This document shows, piece after piece, positions 34,021 to 41,671 of a stretch of DNA of 64,000 nt. A program made the position numbers and the translations under genes. The DNA is from Acidobacteria bacterium Mor1. Lineage in GTDB: Bacteria; Acidobacteriota; Polarisedimenticolia; Polarisedimenticolales; Polarisedimenticolaceae. How positions within the stretch are numbered: the stretch's first letter is position 1; every line of letters begins with the position of its first letter. The stretch lies in contig CP011806.1 in NCBI GenBank assembly GCA_001664505.1, forward strand, positions 2,783,263 to 2,847,262. Direction: 5' to 3'. The notes beneath the pieces were generated by a model. It was given only the letters and a program-made list of their open reading frames with translations. It was not told the DNA's origin and did no database searches.

Positions 34021-35399
34021 TGAAGAGCCTGCGCGTCCGGCTGACCATCGCCATCGTGCTGATCACCCTGGCGGCGTCGACCATCGTCGGCATCGGCCTT
34101 CGCAGCTACACCCAGCGGGAGTTCTCCCAGTTCCTGGAGGTCGAGGCCGAGTTCGAAGCGGTGGAGTTTCCCGACCTCGGCGAGGTCGAGCGGCGGCTCG
34201 GTTCCGGCGACCCGGACGAAGCGGTGGAACTGCTGGAGGGGCTGGCCGGTAGCGACCGCATGATCCTGCTCGGCCCTTCGGGAGAAGTCTTGGCCGACAC
34301 CGCGCCGGGCGGCGAACGGATCAGCTTCCGCGACGGCGAACTGGAACTGGTCGCGGTCGTGCCCGGCGAAACGGGCAAACGGCAACGTAACGAGACCATG
34401 CGCCTAAGGGGCGGGCTGCCGCTGACCGACGGATCGGACCGGGTGGGCACGCTTTTCATGCTGCCCGGCCGCAGCGGCGCCGGCCCGGCGGAGCCGGCGA
34501 CCGGTTTCCGCCGCAAGATCTCCGGAGCCCACGCCGTCGGTGTCGCCGTCGCCACCCTGCTGGCCCTGGTCATCGCGCTGCTGCTGTCTCGACGGATCGT
34601 CGGCCCGGTGGAGTCCTTGACCGGCGCGGCGGCCAGGCTCGCCGAGGGGGATCTCTCCCAACGGGTCGAGGTAGAGTCCGCCGACGAGATCGGAAACCTG
34701 GGCCGCACGTTCAACCAGATGGCCGAGTCCCTGGAGCGCCAGGAGCAGGCTCGCCGGGCGATGACCGGTGACGTGGCCCACGAACTTCGCACCCCGTTGA
34801 CCCACCTGCGCTGCAAACTCGAGTCGGTGCAGGACGGGCTGCTCGAACCCGATGGCAACCTGGTCGATGAGCTCCACGGCGAGATCGTGCACCTGGGCCG
34901 GCTGGTCGACGATCTCCAGGAACTGGCCCAGGCCGAGGCGGGAAGCCTGCCGCTGTACCCCGCGCGGGTCGATGTCGCCGGGGTTCTAGACGAGGTTGTC
35001 CGCTCGTTGCCGTCGAACCATGTGCGCGTCGAGGCCGGCGACTCACTCCCGGCGGTGCATGTCGATCCGGACCGGCTGCGCCAGGTGCTGCGCAATCTGC
35101 TGGAAAACGCGATGCGCCACGGGGGTGAGGGAACCATCCTGCTGGAAGCAGCGCAGGACGGAGACAGGGTCGCGATCCAGGTCGTCGACGAGGGGCCGGG
35201 GATCCCCGCGGATCAACTCGACAAGGTGTTCGACCGCTTCTACCGCACCGACCCATCCAGGGCCCGGGAGACCGGAGGCGCGGGACTGGGGCTCGCCATC
35301 GCCCGCAAGCTGGTCGAGGCCTGGGGCGGAAGGCTGGATGCCGAACCCGGGCGGGACCGCGGAGCGGCATTCCGCTTCACGGTCCCGATCTCGGCCTGA
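34020..35399 (+). CDS. Two-component sensor histidine kinase (HAMP-HisKA-HATPase)
   Basis: 459 residues. One TM at about 8-28, a periplasmic sensor of about 140 residues without a recognisable fold (rich in Glu/Gly), a second TM at about 172-190, HAMP (about 190-242), HisKA with phospho-His254 in DVAHELRTPLTHLR, and an ATPase domain with N box (LLENAMRHGG), G1 (DEGPGIPADQ), F box and G2 (TGGAGLGLAIARKL). Translationally coupled to the response regulator upstream. The signal is unknown; the small periplasmic domain suggests detection of an envelope or extracellular cue. Confidence 0.95.
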   Translation: MKSLRVRLTIAIVLITLAASTIVGIGLRSYTQREFSQFLEVEAEFEAVEFPDLGEVERRLGSGDPDEAVELLEGLAGSDRMILLGPSGEVLADTAPGGERISFRDGELELVAVVPGETGKRQRNETMRLRGGLPLTDGSDRVGTLFMLPGRSGAGPAEPATGFRRKISGAHAVGVAVATLLALVIALLLSRRIVGPVESLTGAAARLAEGDLSQRVEVESADEIGNLGRTFNQMAESLERQEQARRAMTGDVAHELRTPLTHLRCKLESVQDGLLEPDGNLVDELHGEIVHLGRLVDDLQELAQAEAGSLPLYPARVDVAGVLDEVVRSLPSNHVRVEAGDSLPAVHVDPDRLRQVLRNLLENAMRHGGEGTILLEAAQDGDRVAIQVVDEGPGIPADQLDKVFDRFYRTDPSRARETGGAGLGLAIARKLVEAWGGRLDAEPGRDRGAAFRFTVPISA

Positions 35400-35418
35400 A
35401 GGCTCAGCCGGCCATCGG

Positions 35419-36366
35419 CTACTCCATCTTCAGTTTGAAGCCGGCGGGAACCCGGGCATCGGCAGGATCGAGACTGTCCCCCGCGGCGAGGATCTCGGTA
35501 ATCGAGCGGAACGCCTCGGTCCGCTCACCCGGCTTGGCGCCGCCACCGCCGCCGCCGAACATCCCCTTGAGCGCCGAGCCGAGCCCCTGCCCGCCGGCGC
35601 TCTCGCCGTTCTTGCCCGCCACGTTCTCCAGGATCATCAACGTGTGGATCGGCGAACCCGGCATTTCCTTCTGATTGGCCTCGAGCTTCTTGAACGCGGC
35701 GCCGAGGCCGGCGGAACCGCGAATCGCTTGAGCCATCTGCTCACCGCCGGGCAGCCCGATGGCCTCGGCGTAGCGGGAATCGAACTCCCGGATCTCATCG
35801 AGCACCGCCAGCTTGGGGCCGATCTTCATCTCGACCGTGATGATCGCCCCGCCCCCTTCTTCGAGGCTCATCCCCTTGCGCTTGGCGGTGAAGACCCAGG
35901 TGCTCTTCTTGCACTTGAAGCCGTTGACCATCTCCTCATCGTCGGAGTTCTTGATGTCGACGCTGACCTCGTAGTCGGCAGCGGGATCGCCTCCCTCCTG
36001 GGCGCCTTCCGCGGCACGGCCGGAGTCTCCGCCTCCGAGCAGGCCGCCGAACCCCTGGCTGACGTACTGCATCTTTTCCCGGGTCTGGCCGGTGGTGGCG
36101 CAGGTGGCCCGCTTGCGCTTCATCTTCAACTGGCAGATCAGGTCCTTCTCGAAGTCGACCACCGTGCCGGTGTTCCCGGTGACCGTGCGCTTGGCGTCAC
36201 CGTGGATGTAGATCTTGGTCACATCGTCGGCAGCGCCCTTGGCCAGGCGGTTCATCATCTTGGACTGGAACTTGACCTCGGTCTTCTGCTCGACCCAGCC
36301 GGCGGCCATGGCCGGCCAGGCCAGGGCGAAGGCTGCGATCAGCGCGGTCAAACGAATCATCTTCAT
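35419..36366 (-). CDS. Secreted DUF4412-like protein of unknown function
   Basis: 315 residues from ATG 36366, chosen for GGAG at 6 bases and a signal peptide (MKMIRLTALIAAFALAWPAM). The mature region begins with a beta-rich segment (WVEQKTEVKFQSKMMNRL, IYIHGDAKRTVTGNTGTVVD) that resembles DUF4412, a LolA/VioE-like half-barrel, followed by a Gly-rich low-complexity stretch and helical C-terminal half. The segment GMFGGGGGGAKPGERTEAF near the end is a flexible linker before a short C-terminal strand. Function is unknown. Divergent from the next gene. Confidence 0.6.
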   Translation of the reverse strand: MKMIRLTALIAAFALAWPAMAAGWVEQKTEVKFQSKMMNRLAKGAADDVTKIYIHGDAKRTVTGNTGTVVDFEKDLICQLKMKRKRATCATTGQTREKMQYVSQGFGGLLGGGDSGRAAEGAQEGGDPAADYEVSVDIKNSDDEEMVNGFKCKKSTWVFTAKRKGMSLEEGGGAIITVEMKIGPKLAVLDEIREFDSRYAEAIGLPGGEQMAQAIRGSAGLGAAFKKLEANQKEMPGSPIHTLMILENVAGKNGESAGGQGLGSALKGMFGGGGGGAKPGERTEAFRSITEILAAGDSLDPADARVPAGFKLKME

Positions 36367-36606
36367 GGCGTCTCCTGTCTTGCCGCCCCCGCGACCTCGT
36401 GGAGGGCCCGGCGGCCATCGACGGCCCGAATCAGGCCGGAAATGCGAGCTTGGGGTTGCCCCCCTATTGGATGCATTTGCAGGCCCTAGTGTTACACCCC
36501 GGGCTGCAGGGTTTCCGGCCCCTTCGACGATTGCTCTTTCTGGGGCACAATCCACTGAGCGGCAGGCCCGGCTTCAGCACCCGGCGGCGCCTACCCGGAG
36601 GAATCG

Positions 36607-37491
36607 ATGCTGAGATCCCGTGATACAGGCTGGAAGCGAACGCTGGCGGCTCTCCTGATCGTGAGTATCGGGCTCGTGACCCCACTCCAGGCAGGCAGCG
36701 GCGATGCCGGCACTGCTTCGATCGACGTGCGGGCCGGCACCAACATCTACGTGGTGACCCAGGAGACCCTGGTCGGCAAGAAGAAGCAGGTCTCCGAGGG
36801 CCAGGTGGTCGCCTGTCAGGTCTGGCGTGATGTCGTGGTCGACGGCCACGTGGTGATCGCCGAGGGCACGCCGGTCTACGTCAAGGTGGACGAGTTCAAG
36901 AAGAGCCGGATCGCCGGACGCCGGGGCAAGATCGCTCTCGGAGCCTACGAGGTCCAGGCGGTGGACGGCAGCACGCTGAGGCTGGGGGGCGGCTACCTCA
37001 AGCAGGGCAAGAACCGCATCGCCCGGACCGCCGTCCTGGCCGGGCTGGTGCTGCTGCCGCTGATCTTCCTCAAGGGCAAGGCGGCCGAGCTGCCGCGCCA
37101 TACGGTCTTCGACGCCCACATCGATGCCGGCGCCGTCGTGGAGGTCGGGGCCGAGAACCGGGTCCCCGAAACCGGCGAGACCGACGGCCCGCTGGGAGTC
37201 GCGGTGGACTACGAACGACTCGAGACGGTGAAGAAGCCCAAGGTCTTCGATCTCTTGATTCGAGGCGCCGAGACCGGGGACCGGCTCGAGGTATCGGCGG
37301 TCAACGGTGCGGCGATCCCTCCGATCCCGCTGGAGAACGTCGGCCTCGATGCCGATGGTCGCCTGCGCGCCACCGTCGAGATCAAACCGCTGAGCAAACA
37401 GTTCCGTCCGGGCCTCAACCGGTTCACCGTCTCCACCCGGCTCGATGGGCAGACGATCCAGGCGGACGTCCTGCTCGAGATCGAGATCTAG
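36607..37491 (+). CDS. Secreted protein of unknown function with internal hydrophobic segment
   Basis: 294 residues with GGAGG before the ATG and an N-terminal signal peptide (WKRTLAALLIVSIGLVTPLQ). A beta-rich domain follows that carries a G-T-x-V-Y-V-K-V-type strand pattern (VIAEGTPVYVKVDEF), as in TrbI/VirB10-like or SH3-like small barrels. A single hydrophobic helix lies at about 137-155 (TAVLAGLVLLPLIFLKGKAA), then a second beta domain (about 165-294). I cannot name the family. It converges on the DUF819 transporter gene with a 19-base gap. Confidence 0.6.
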   Translation: MLRSRDTGWKRTLAALLIVSIGLVTPLQAGSGDAGTASIDVRAGTNIYVVTQETLVGKKKQVSEGQVVACQVWRDVVVDGHVVIAEGTPVYVKVDEFKKSRIAGRRGKIALGAYEVQAVDGSTLRLGGGYLKQGKNRIARTAVLAGLVLLPLIFLKGKAAELPRHTVFDAHIDAGAVVEVGAENRVPETGETDGPLGVAVDYERLETVKKPKVFDLLIRGAETGDRLEVSAVNGAAIPPIPLENVGLDADGRLRATVEIKPLSKQFRPGLNRFTVSTRLDGQTIQADVLLEIEI

Positions 37492-37510
37492 CCGTGCCCC
37501 GCGCGGAACG

Positions 37511-38647
37511 CTAGCGCAGCCAGGCGGCTACGAGGAAACCGAGATAGGTCCCGACGCCGTTGCCGAGGGCGCCGAGCAGGATCGCGGGGAGCACCAGATC
37601 GCCCCGGCCCAGGGAGCGGGCCAACGCCAGGGCCGAGGTGCTGCCGCCGATATTGGCCTGGGAAGCGACCGCCGAGAGCTCCGGGTCCAGCCGCAACAAC
37701 CGCCCGCCACCGAACACCACCAGGCCGTGAATCGTCAGGATCACCGTGACGAACAGGATCAGGCGCAGGGCCAGCGGGCCGATCTCCGCCAGGGCGTGAA
37801 GGTCGCAGAGCGCCCCGATCACCGCAAGGAACAACATCACCGTCAGCCAGCCGGTCAAGCGGGTGCCCCGTAGCGCTTGGACGGGAGGTAGCTGGGCCAG
37901 CCCCAGAGCCAGGGTCGTCAGGATCAACACGCTGGGTGCTCCGGTCCAGGCTGCAATCAGGTCGGAGAGCCAGACCCCTGCGGAACCGAGCGCCATCAAT
38001 AGCGCGACGTCGAAGGGGCCGACGGTTTCGGTATCCATCTCCGGCGAGACCTCGGCGCCCGCCACGGCGGGAGTCGCGCTGGTCTCCTTCCGTTCCGAGC
38101 TTGCGGTGCGCCGGCCCAGCAGCCGGGGCAACGCCACCGTCACCGCCATCCACACCGCCGTGGCCGCGCTATCGACGGCGGCGGCCCCCGCGTAGAGCCC
38201 TGCCTCCTTGACCACCTCGTACTCCAACGCCACCGCGTTGTAGTTGATGCTGCCGCCGATGTAGGTCCCGGTGAACATGCCGCCCAGCGCCCAGTGCAGA
38301 TCGCCGAAGGCCTCGGCACCGCCGACCGCCGCCATGCCGGCCATCACGCCGCACACCGTGCCCAACGCACCGAGGAAGAACATCCCGAGCATCGGAACGC
38401 CGGCCCGCAGGATGCCCCGGAGATTCACCTGCAAGAGCAGCAGGAAGATCGCCAGGGGCGCCACGTGGGAGAACACCACCCCGTAGATCGCGACCTCGCT
38501 GGAGTAGGTCGGGATCAGGCCGATGTTCGCCGTGACCGCCGTGAGCAGGATCACCAGCAGAGCCGACCCCAGGTGCCGTAGCCAGGTGTGCCGGGCCAGC
38601 CATTCACTGATCGCGATGTTCAATCCCAGAACTGCGAGGATGAGCAT
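37511..38647 (-). CDS. DUF819 (YjcL-like) membrane transporter
   Basis: 378 residues if started at ATG 38647; the frame extends 60 residues further upstream but that part is Arg-rich and has no signal, so the internal ATG at the first membrane helix is preferred even without a good Shine-Dalgarno. Ten or so helices with the DUF819 signature GGMFTGTYIGGSINYNAVAL and SQANIGGSTSALALARSLGR, the paired re-entrant Gly/Ser-rich loops typical of bile-acid/anion transporter-like folds. Substrate is unknown; some relatives are linked to keto-acid or peptide export. Divergent from the subtilase gene. Confidence 0.8.
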   Translation of the reverse strand: MLILAVLGLNIAISEWLARHTWLRHLGSALLVILLTAVTANIGLIPTYSSEVAIYGVVFSHVAPLAIFLLLLQVNLRGILRAGVPMLGMFFLGALGTVCGVMAGMAAVGGAEAFGDLHWALGGMFTGTYIGGSINYNAVALEYEVVKEAGLYAGAAAVDSAATAVWMAVTVALPRLLGRRTASSERKETSATPAVAGAEVSPEMDTETVGPFDVALLMALGSAGVWLSDLIAAWTGAPSVLILTTLALGLAQLPPVQALRGTRLTGWLTVMLFLAVIGALCDLHALAEIGPLALRLILFVTVILTIHGLVVFGGGRLLRLDPELSAVASQANIGGSTSALALARSLGRGDLVLPAILLGALGNGVGTYLGFLVAAWLR

Positions 38648-38947
38648 GGCGGGGATTAGACCATGGACCGCTCGACTTCGGCGCCTTGAAGAACGGACGC
38701 TATTCCAGTGTCGGATCCGGCGAATCGTGTCGGCCGTCGCGACACCCCGCGGCTTTTTTAAGGTTTCTTCTTCAGAACCGGGCGAGATTCGCGATGCTTC
38801 CGGACATCTCGGGGCCGGGTGTCGCAATCGACGACACCTGCGCGCTGCGGTTCTTCAGAAACACCGGCGTAGAAGGCGAATCGGGAGTTGGCCTAGGTGT
38901 TGCACTTATCGCCGGCGGGCGGATAGACATCATCCGGAGTCAGCTGA
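38648..38947. other. 300-base divergent intergenic region with inverted repeats
   Basis: This gap lies between the DUF819 and subtilase start codons. It holds GGTGTCG at 38818-38824 pairing with CGACACC at 38832-38838, and AACACC/GGTGTT arms further on. A T-run at 38755-38760 follows a weak GCCG/CGGC stem. I see no gene in it; it presumably contains the promoters of both flanking genes. Confidence 0.35.
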
Positions 38948-40588
38948 ATGCGGAACCTGCTCGAGAGACATCGTTGGACCTGCCTGGGACTCGCGACCCT
39001 GCTGGTCCTGGCGGCCATGGCGGCCGTCGGAAGCAACCGATCCTCGTCGGACGCTTATCTGTTGGTGCTTGAACGAGACGCCTCTGCCGAGGCTCTCTCC
39101 TCGGCCGGCATCGAGGTCGTCGCGACCTTCCCTGCAAGCGGCGTCGTGCGCGTCCGGCTCAGCGCCCGGCAGGCAAGCTCGGCTCTCGAGTTGCCCGGAG
39201 TGCTGAGCGTCACCCCCGACGGCATCGTCCGTAGCGCCAGGAAGAAGGACGAAAAGAAGAAGCCGAAGGACGACCCGAAGAAGGACGACAAAAAGAAACC
39301 CAAGGATGAGAAGGGCAAGAAAGACAGGAAGAGCAAGGAGTCCGAACAGGACCGGGACGATCGACCCACCGGCCGCGGAGTGACCGTCGCCGTCCTCGAC
39401 TCGGGAGTTACCGAAGAACACCCCGACCTGAAAGGCCGGGTCCGCGAACGGGTCAACTTCGCCAAGGGCAAGGGCGAGGACGAATGGGGCCACGGCAGTC
39501 ACGTGGCCGGCATCGTCGCCGGCTGCGGCGACGCGAACCCCGACTATCTGGGCGTCGCCCCCGACGCGGACGTGATCGACGTTCGCGTGCTGGAGAAGGA
39601 CGGCGAGGGCAAGGTGTCCGAGGTGATCGAGGGCATCGAGTGGGTCATCGCCAACCGGGACGTCTACGGCATTCGCGTGCTCAACATCTCTCTCGGCCAC
39701 CGCATGCTGGAATCCGCCGAGGCCGATCCGCTGGTACGGGCCGCGGAAGCCGCGTGGGACGCCGGCATCGTCGTGGTTGCTTCGGCGGGCAACCACGGGA
39801 CCGACGGCTACTTCACGATCACGAGCCCCGGCAGCAGCCCCCGGATCATCACCGTCGGCTCGCTGACCACCTGGGGCAATGACGATCCTTCCGACGACGT
39901 GGTCTCGAGCTACTCCTCCCGCGGGCCGACCTGGTCGGATCACGTGGTCAAGCCGGACCTGCTGGCGCCGGGCAACCGCATCATGTCCCTCAACGCCAAG
40001 AACGCGAAGCTGAACAAGGAACATGTGAACAAGGATTCGCGTGACGGCGACTACAAGAAGAAGGACAGCTACTTCGAACTCTCGGGCACCAGCATGGCGG
40101 CAGCCCACGTCTCGGGTGTCGTCGCCAGGTTGCTCGAAGCGGAACCCTGGTTGACCCCCGACGACATCAAGGCCCGCCTGATGGGCACTGCCCGCAAGCT
40201 GGGCTCCAATCCCTTCGCTCACGGTGCCGGGGTGGTCGACCTTGACGCGGCTCTGGCCGACGGCAGCCGCATCAACGCCGCCGCCCTTTCCCCGCGGGTC
40301 GTGCGGGCAACCGAAGAGCTGATCGCCGTGGAAGATACCGCTGAACTCTGGGACGACGACCGCTGGTCGCTCGGCGTCCTCTGGGGCGACGGGGTACTCT
40401 GGAGCGATGCCGCGACCTCCTCGGACGCGGCGCTTTGGTCCGACGGGGTGCTCTGGAGCGATGCCGCGCTGTGGTCCGACGCCGCGCTATGGAGCGACTC
40501 CACACTCTGGAGCGATACGGCGCTCTGGTCCGATGCTCTACTCTGGAGCGACTCGGTCATCCCCGACGGCAAGGGGAAGAACGACTGA
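38948..40588 (+). CDS. Secreted subtilase (S8) with Lys/Asp-rich linker and C-terminal LWSD hexapeptide repeats
   Basis: 546 residues. Signal peptide (LGLATLLVLAAMAAVGS), an I9-like propeptide (about 35-97), then a highly charged Lys/Asp linker (about 98-138) rarely seen in this position. The protease domain has D151 (VAVLDSGVTEEHPD), H182 (WGHGSHVAG) and S382 (LSGTSMAAAHVSG). Residues 477-536 consist of ten six-residue units of consensus x-L-W-S-D-x (e.g. ALWSDG, VLWSDA, TLWSDT), encoded by ten 18-base DNA repeats. The enzyme is probably exported and self-activated; the repeat tail may be a solenoid or an attachment/secretion element. Followed after 30 bases by the GNAT gene. Confidence 0.9.
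   Translation: MRNLLERHRWTCLGLATLLVLAAMAAVGSNRSSSDAYLLVLERDASAEALSSAGIEVVATFPASGVVRVRLSARQASSALELPGVLSVTPDGIVRSARKKDEKKKPKDDPKKDDKKKPKDEKGKKDRKSKESEQDRDDRPTGRGVTVAVLDSGVTEEHPDLKGRVRERVNFAKGKGEDEWGHGSHVAGIVAGCGDANPDYLGVAPDADVIDVRVLEKDGEGKVSEVIEGIEWVIANRDVYGIRVLNISLGHRMLESAEADPLVRAAEAAWDAGIVVVASAGNHGTDGYFTITSPGSSPRIITVGSLTTWGNDDPSDDVVSSYSSRGPTWSDHVVKPDLLAPGNRIMSLNAKNAKLNKEHVNKDSRDGDYKKKDSYFELSGTSMAAAHVSGVVARLLEAEPWLTPDDIKARLMGTARKLGSNPFAHGAGVVDLDAALADGSRINAAALSPRVVRATEELIAVEDTAELWDDDRWSLGVLWGDGVLWSDAATSSDAALWSDGVLWSDAALWSDAALWSDSTLWSDTALWSDALLWSDSVIPDGKGKND
40376..40555 (+). repeat. Ten tandem 18-bp coding repeats (LWSD array) in subtilase gene
   Basis: Ten in-frame 18-base units encoding x-L-W-S/G-D-x. 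The core codons CTCTGG and GAC/GAT are kept, while the Ser codon alternates between TCC and AGC (GGC for Gly in the first unit) and the third unit has lost LW (ATSSDA). The drift of synonymous bases shows selection on the peptide rather than recent slippage. Confidence 0.85.
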
Positions 40589-40618
40589 GCCGGCTTCGCA
40601 CCGGTCGCAGGAGGTTCC

Positions 40619-41095
40619 GTGAACCCAGGCCAACCCGTTGAACTCCTGTACCGGGCGGCGCGCCGAGAGGAAACGCCTCATCTCGTCGGCATGCTGATCG
40701 CCGACGCCCTGGGGCAGGGCCGGGAGCGGCTCGCCGATCCCCTGCCCCCGAGCTACTACGCCGCCTACGACGCCATCAACGCCGACCCGAACCAGGAGTT
40801 GATGGTCGCCGAGCACCGGGACAGCATCGTCGCCTTGATGCAGATCAGCTACATCCCGGGTCTGACCTACGAGGGTGGCTGGCGCGCCCAGATCGAAGGG
40901 GTGCGGGTAGCCGAGAGCATGCGCGGACAGGGAGTCGGGCACCGTTTCCTGGAGTGGGCGGTCGAGCGGGCCCGCAGCCGAGGCTGCCGGCTGGTGCAGC
41001 TCACCTCGGACAAGCAACGCTCCGACGCCTTGCGCTTCTACGAGTCTCTGGGTTTCGTCGCATCCCACGAAGGTTTCAAGCTGCATCTCGGCTGA
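40619..41095 (+). CDS. GNAT-family N-acetyltransferase
   Basis: 158 residues from a GTG at 40619 preceded by AGGAGG. The acetyl-CoA-binding signature of GNATs is clear: EGVRVAESMRGQGVGHRFLEW (R/Q-x2-G-x-G/A), followed by GCRLVQLTSDKQRSDALRFY and ESLGFVASHEGFKL at the C-terminus. It is cytosolic and would acetylate an amine; the substrate is unknown. The following small gene starts 15 bases after the stop and is probably co-transcribed. Confidence 0.85.
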   Translation: MNPGQPVELLYRAARREETPHLVGMLIADALGQGRERLADPLPPSYYAAYDAINADPNQELMVAEHRDSIVALMQISYIPGLTYEGGWRAQIEGVRVAESMRGQGVGHRFLEWAVERARSRGCRLVQLTSDKQRSDALRFYESLGFVASHEGFKLHLG

Positions 41096-41110
41096 TTCGC
41101 CGGAGGCCCC

Positions 41111-41578
41111 ATGCTGCCGAGCTTTGCGCCCGTGTCCAGTTGGGAGGAAGGTGCCGACCTGATCGGCTTCATCCCGCGGACGCCCCGGGAGACTCTCGGC
41201 TTCCCCGTCGATTCGATGCACGTGTTCGTGCGGGATCACAAACAGCGGGAGGTACCGGTCAGCGAGCGCTCGCTGGAGGTGTACTACCGCCTGAAGAACG
41301 ATGGGCCCGGATTCGTGCTCTCCCAATCCTGTCCGGGAACGCCCGAAGCGGAACGGCGGGCGTTCCAGCGTTCCTACGGGCAGGACGGCCGCCCCACCCG
41401 GGTTGCGGGCAAGCCGGCGCGGCTCTACCCCCTGGGACCTCCGGTGGCCGAGGACGATGTCGACGGGCGGCCTCCGGCGGTCATCGTCTGGCAGGACGAC
41501 GACCGGCTGATGCTGATCGCCAGCTCGACGCTGGAGGTTGATCAGCTGCAACGTGTCGCCGATTCGCTTTACGGTTAG
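41111..41578 (+). CDS. Small conserved-looking protein of unknown function (DUF4367-like?)
   Basis: 155 residues with GGAGG before the ATG and no signal peptide or membrane segment. It starts PSFAPVSSWEEGADLIGFIP and ends VWQDDDRLMLIASSTLEVDQ then LQRVADSLYG, a layout like the small domain of DUF4367/RsgI-type proteins that ends in a helix after a hydrophobic strand pair. I cannot name it with confidence. It forms a two-gene unit with the GNAT. Confidence 0.55.
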   Translation: MLPSFAPVSSWEEGADLIGFIPRTPRETLGFPVDSMHVFVRDHKQREVPVSERSLEVYYRLKNDGPGFVLSQSCPGTPEAERRAFQRSYGQDGRPTRVAGKPARLYPLGPPVAEDDVDGRPPAVIVWQDDDRLMLIASSTLEVDQLQRVADSLYG

Positions 41579-41579
41579 C

Positions 41580-41613
41580 CTCGATACCCCCTCGATACAT
41601 TTCGACGTATAAC
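41580..41613 (+). promoter_or_regulatory. Candidate promoter region with CTCGATAC direct repeat and TATAAC
   Basis: CTCGATAC occurs at 41580-41587 and 41591-41598 (11 bases apart), followed by TATAAC at 41608-41613 as a possible -10. It lies 60-90 bases upstream of the P-domain subtilase. No good -35 is seen; the repeats could be an activator site. Confidence 0.35.
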
Positions 41614-41634
41614 ATGCGAGAATCGCAAAAATGT

Positions 41635-41656
41635 CGCCCGCCATCCGGGCGCTTTT
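41635..41656 (+). terminator. Small hairpin with T-run just upstream of the P-domain subtilase
   Basis: CGCCCG at 41635-41640 and CGGGCG at 41646-41651 form a 6-bp stem around CCATC, followed by C and four T. It lies only 15 bases before the ATG at 41672, so besides ending the upstream transcript it may act as a leader attenuator or a translation-affecting structure. Confidence 0.4.
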
Positions 41657-41671
41657 GGGGGGTTCTCGCTG

